A stretch of 64,000 nucleotides of DNA from Chryseobacterium gleum. GTDB taxonomy: Bacteria; Bacteroidota; Bacteroidia; Flavobacteriales_D; Crocinitomicaceae. The stretch lies in the NCBI GenBank assembly GCA_945897805.1, contig CAMDFX010000001.1, positions 496,001 through 560,000 of the forward strand, read 5' to 3'. The number at the start of each line of letters is the position of its first letter. Position 1 is the first letter of the stretch. The notes under the pieces are model-generated. The model had not been told where the DNA came from and searched no databases. It worked only from the letters and a program-made list of their open reading frames with translations. Position numbers and translations under genes: made by a program. This document shows positions 62,578-64,000 of the stretch, in pieces.

Positions 62578-62594
62578 AGCTCAAATTTATTATA

Positions 62595-62852
62595 ATGGCT
62601 AGTAAGAGAATTTTCAAAAGAGACTTAAATAAAATAGTTTTTGATGTAGTTGAAGAATGTTTCAGCGTTCAACTATACAATGAATCAAAAACTGATGCTT
62701 CAAATTTATTGATTGATGAAGCAGTAGAATTTAGAAATAGCATGACTGAAAAAATCCATGCCGCTAAAGACAAAAAAGCTTTTAAAGCTTTGCATGCAGA
62801 AGTGGAAGATGCAGCGGTTGATTTCATTCATAAAATCAACGGATTACATTAA
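62595..62852 (+). CDS. Small conserved protein of unknown function
   Basis: 85 residues, almost all helical and charged: MASKRIFKRDLNKIVFDVVE, then ECFSVQLYNESKTDASNLLI and FKALHAEVEDAAVDFIHKIN. No signal peptide, membrane helix or metal-binding motif. Proteins of this size and start are found in other Bacteroidota, always without a known role. It has the clearest TTTG/TANNTTTG promoter in this part of the window and an intrinsic terminator of its own, so it is a tightly bounded single-gene unit. Confidence 0.75.
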   Translation: MASKRIFKRDLNKIVFDVVEECFSVQLYNESKTDASNLLIDEAVEFRNSMTEKIHAAKDKKAFKALHAEVEDAAVDFIHKINGLH

Positions 62853-62877
62853 AATATTTTATTTTCGGAAATTTGAG

Positions 62878-62904
62878 GCATTGTTTTTTAGCAATGCTTT
62901 TTTT
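62878..62904 (+). terminator. Intrinsic terminator after the 85-residue protein gene
   Basis: GCATTG (62878-62883) and CAATGC (62892-62897) form a 6-bp stem with a TTTTTTAG loop, followed by seven T. It lies between convergent genes; the minus-strand gene ends at 62915. Confidence 0.8.
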
Positions 62905-62914
62905 ATGACATAAA

Positions 62915-64000
62915 TTAAAGGCGAACTCTCTCTAAGCGCCATGTCTTTTTTGTTGCAACACCATCGTTTTGATAGATATTTATCTTCTTGTCCTTGAAAA
63001 TGAAATAAATAGGAATAGACGCTCCAATTCCAATCAAACCAATTCCTGCAGTTGTGTAATATCTACTTTGATTAAAATCTCCATTTTTGTAATTGATACT
63101 TACCAAAGGTGCTACAATAAGAGTTGCAATGGTTGAAAATAAAGCGATTGTCGGACTAATTCCCGAAGTATTGAATTTGCGTGAAATTTCGATGTCAGTG
63201 ATATTTTTGATTAAAATTTCTTTTTCTGCAAATTTTTCTGACCTTGAAAAATAATCCTCGTTATTGGTGTTTTCTTTGTAATAAATATTTTCAATATGAG
63301 CTGTTTTGCCATTTTCATAATCGATTTCAATATTTTCTAGGTGAAATATAAATCGAATTGAAGAATCTGTAAAATCTTTGATAGCGCCATCAAATGAACC
63401 AGATTGCTTTACAATTCCTTTGTCTAAAATACTTACTGCGTAATTAATTGAATATTGAAATTCATCGAAATACAATTTCTTTTTTTTGAGAGGTTTAATG
63501 GTGTTGACAAGGAAATAATAGGTCGCTGAAGAATCGGTTTTTATATCCTTGAAGGTTTTTTTAGAATTTTCAAAAACGATATTCTCTTCAAATGTTTGCG
63601 TAATTCCCTCTTTTACAAATCTAAATTCTACTTTTTGACTAAATTTTTCAGCTGAATATGCAAAATATGCTGGGCTCAAGTAATTTAATTGATATTCTTG
63701 TTCAAAAATAAAAATTTTACCATTTGCATAAAATCTTTCTTCGTCACGGTAAAGTCTCAAAGTTCTGGTCTCTTTATTCCAATTCCATTTGCCATAATGA
63801 ATGATAGTGTCAAGCTGATGATCCCTGATTTTGACATTTATTTTGGTGAAAGTATAATCATCGTTGAAAGTAATTTTTTCTGAATTCCAAAAATTGTTGG
63901 GATAAAAAGTATTAGAAAAATCAAATCCTTGATTATTCCAATTTCCAAAAAAAATAAAATCTTCAGGAACTTGTGCTTCAGTATTAATGAAGCTTAACAA
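62915..64000 (-). CDS. Hypothetical envelope protein, 5' end cut by window edge
   Basis: 361 codons are open to the window edge. The first residues (LLSFINTEAQVPEDF) look like the end of a signal peptide, so the true start lies beyond 64000. The first ~110 residues have a lipocalin-like strand pattern (FIFFGNWNNQGFDFSNTFYP, YTFTKINVKIRDHQLDTIIH, GKWNWNKETRTLRLYRDEER). Two helices near 278-298 and 310-330 (PTIALFSTIATLIVAPLVSI, TTAGIGLIGIGASIPIYFIF) precede a basic C-terminus. I do not recognise the family. Confidence 0.7.
   Translation of the reverse strand: MLSFINTEAQVPEDFIFFGNWNNQGFDFSNTFYPNNFWNSEKITFNDDYTFTKINVKIRDHQLDTIIHYGKWNWNKETRTLRLYRDEERFYANGKIFIFEQEYQLNYLSPAYFAYSAEKFSQKVEFRFVKEGITQTFEENIVFENSKKTFKDIKTDSSATYYFLVNTIKPLKKKKLYFDEFQYSINYAVSILDKGIVKQSGSFDGAIKDFTDSSIRFIFHLENIEIDYENGKTAHIENIYYKENTNNEDYFSRSEKFAEKEILIKNITDIEISRKFNTSGISPTIALFSTIATLIVAPLVSINYKNGDFNQSRYYTTAGIGLIGIGASIPIYFIFKDKKINIYQNDGVATKKTWRLERVRL

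Overview
The window looks like chromosomal DNA of a low-GC member of the Bacteroidota, most likely Flavobacteriales and perhaps near Crocinitomicaceae/Fluviicola (the family level is inference). The reasons are a type IX secretion/gliding-type C-terminal domain protein, a TonB receptor paired with a DUF4249 lipoprotein, DUF4293 and DUF4301 proteins, TANNTTTG promoter boxes and a near absence of Shine-Dalgarno sequences. Several intact genes end in TGA, so the standard code is in use. I saw no tRNA, rRNA, CRISPR array or intact insertion sequence.

Layout. 1-3400: an edge-truncated phosphosulfolactate synthase, a TPR protein, a frameshifted minimal nucleotidyltransferase and an acyltransferase-3 membrane protein. 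3540-7600: a small accessory island, all on the minus strand. It holds the remnant of an MmeI-like methylase/restriction enzyme capped by a 19-bp tandem repeat, a fragment of a second lost gene, a HEPN-like two-gene operon, a membrane protein, three copies of a ~160-bp intergenic repeat that ends in a terminator hairpin, and a long imperfect palindrome. 7600-16200: typA, deaD, a duplicated 170-bp intergenic block, a small membrane protein and a large T9SS surface protein. 16200-24400: miaE, TonB receptor plus DUF4249, a two-gene acyltransferase operon resembling glycine-lipid synthesis (glsA/glsB), and an ABC exporter. 24400-42700: housekeeping genes (recQ, ilvE, phosphohexomutase, aroC, ABC-F, cca) mixed with hypotheticals, a methyltransferase, TraB/GumN and FKBP genes. 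42700-45300: a GNAT gene whose last 119 bp are repeated 2.15 kb downstream, with a YwqK-repeat gene between the copies; this resembles a tiny integrative element. 45300-49200: an unusual PAS histidine kinase with its overlapping response regulator, a cytochrome c-like lipoprotein, a PHB-type esterase and a small secreted protein. 49400-64000: sucD, two paralogous NlpC/P60 peptidases, a MerR regulator, two envelope proteins, a DsbA/FrnE gene broken by one in-frame TGA, a persulfide-dioxygenase/rhodanese protein with a perfect CRP/FNR-type operator upstream, an alpha/beta hydrolase, a cobalamin adenosyltransferase, an O-methyltransferase-like protein, DUF4301, rpe and an edge-truncated hypothetical.

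How the genes fit together. Most of the window is core metabolism, translation and envelope biology. Two observations point to unusual membrane lipids: the phosphosulfolactate synthase (a possible source of the sulfonate group in capnine-type lipids) and the acyltransferase pair. The most unusual material is in the accessory patches at 3.5-7.6 kb and 42.9-45.3 kb, and in the regulation: six genes have a promoter box only 4-8 nt before the start codon, and the sulfur-metabolism gene has a palindrome centred at about -41.5.
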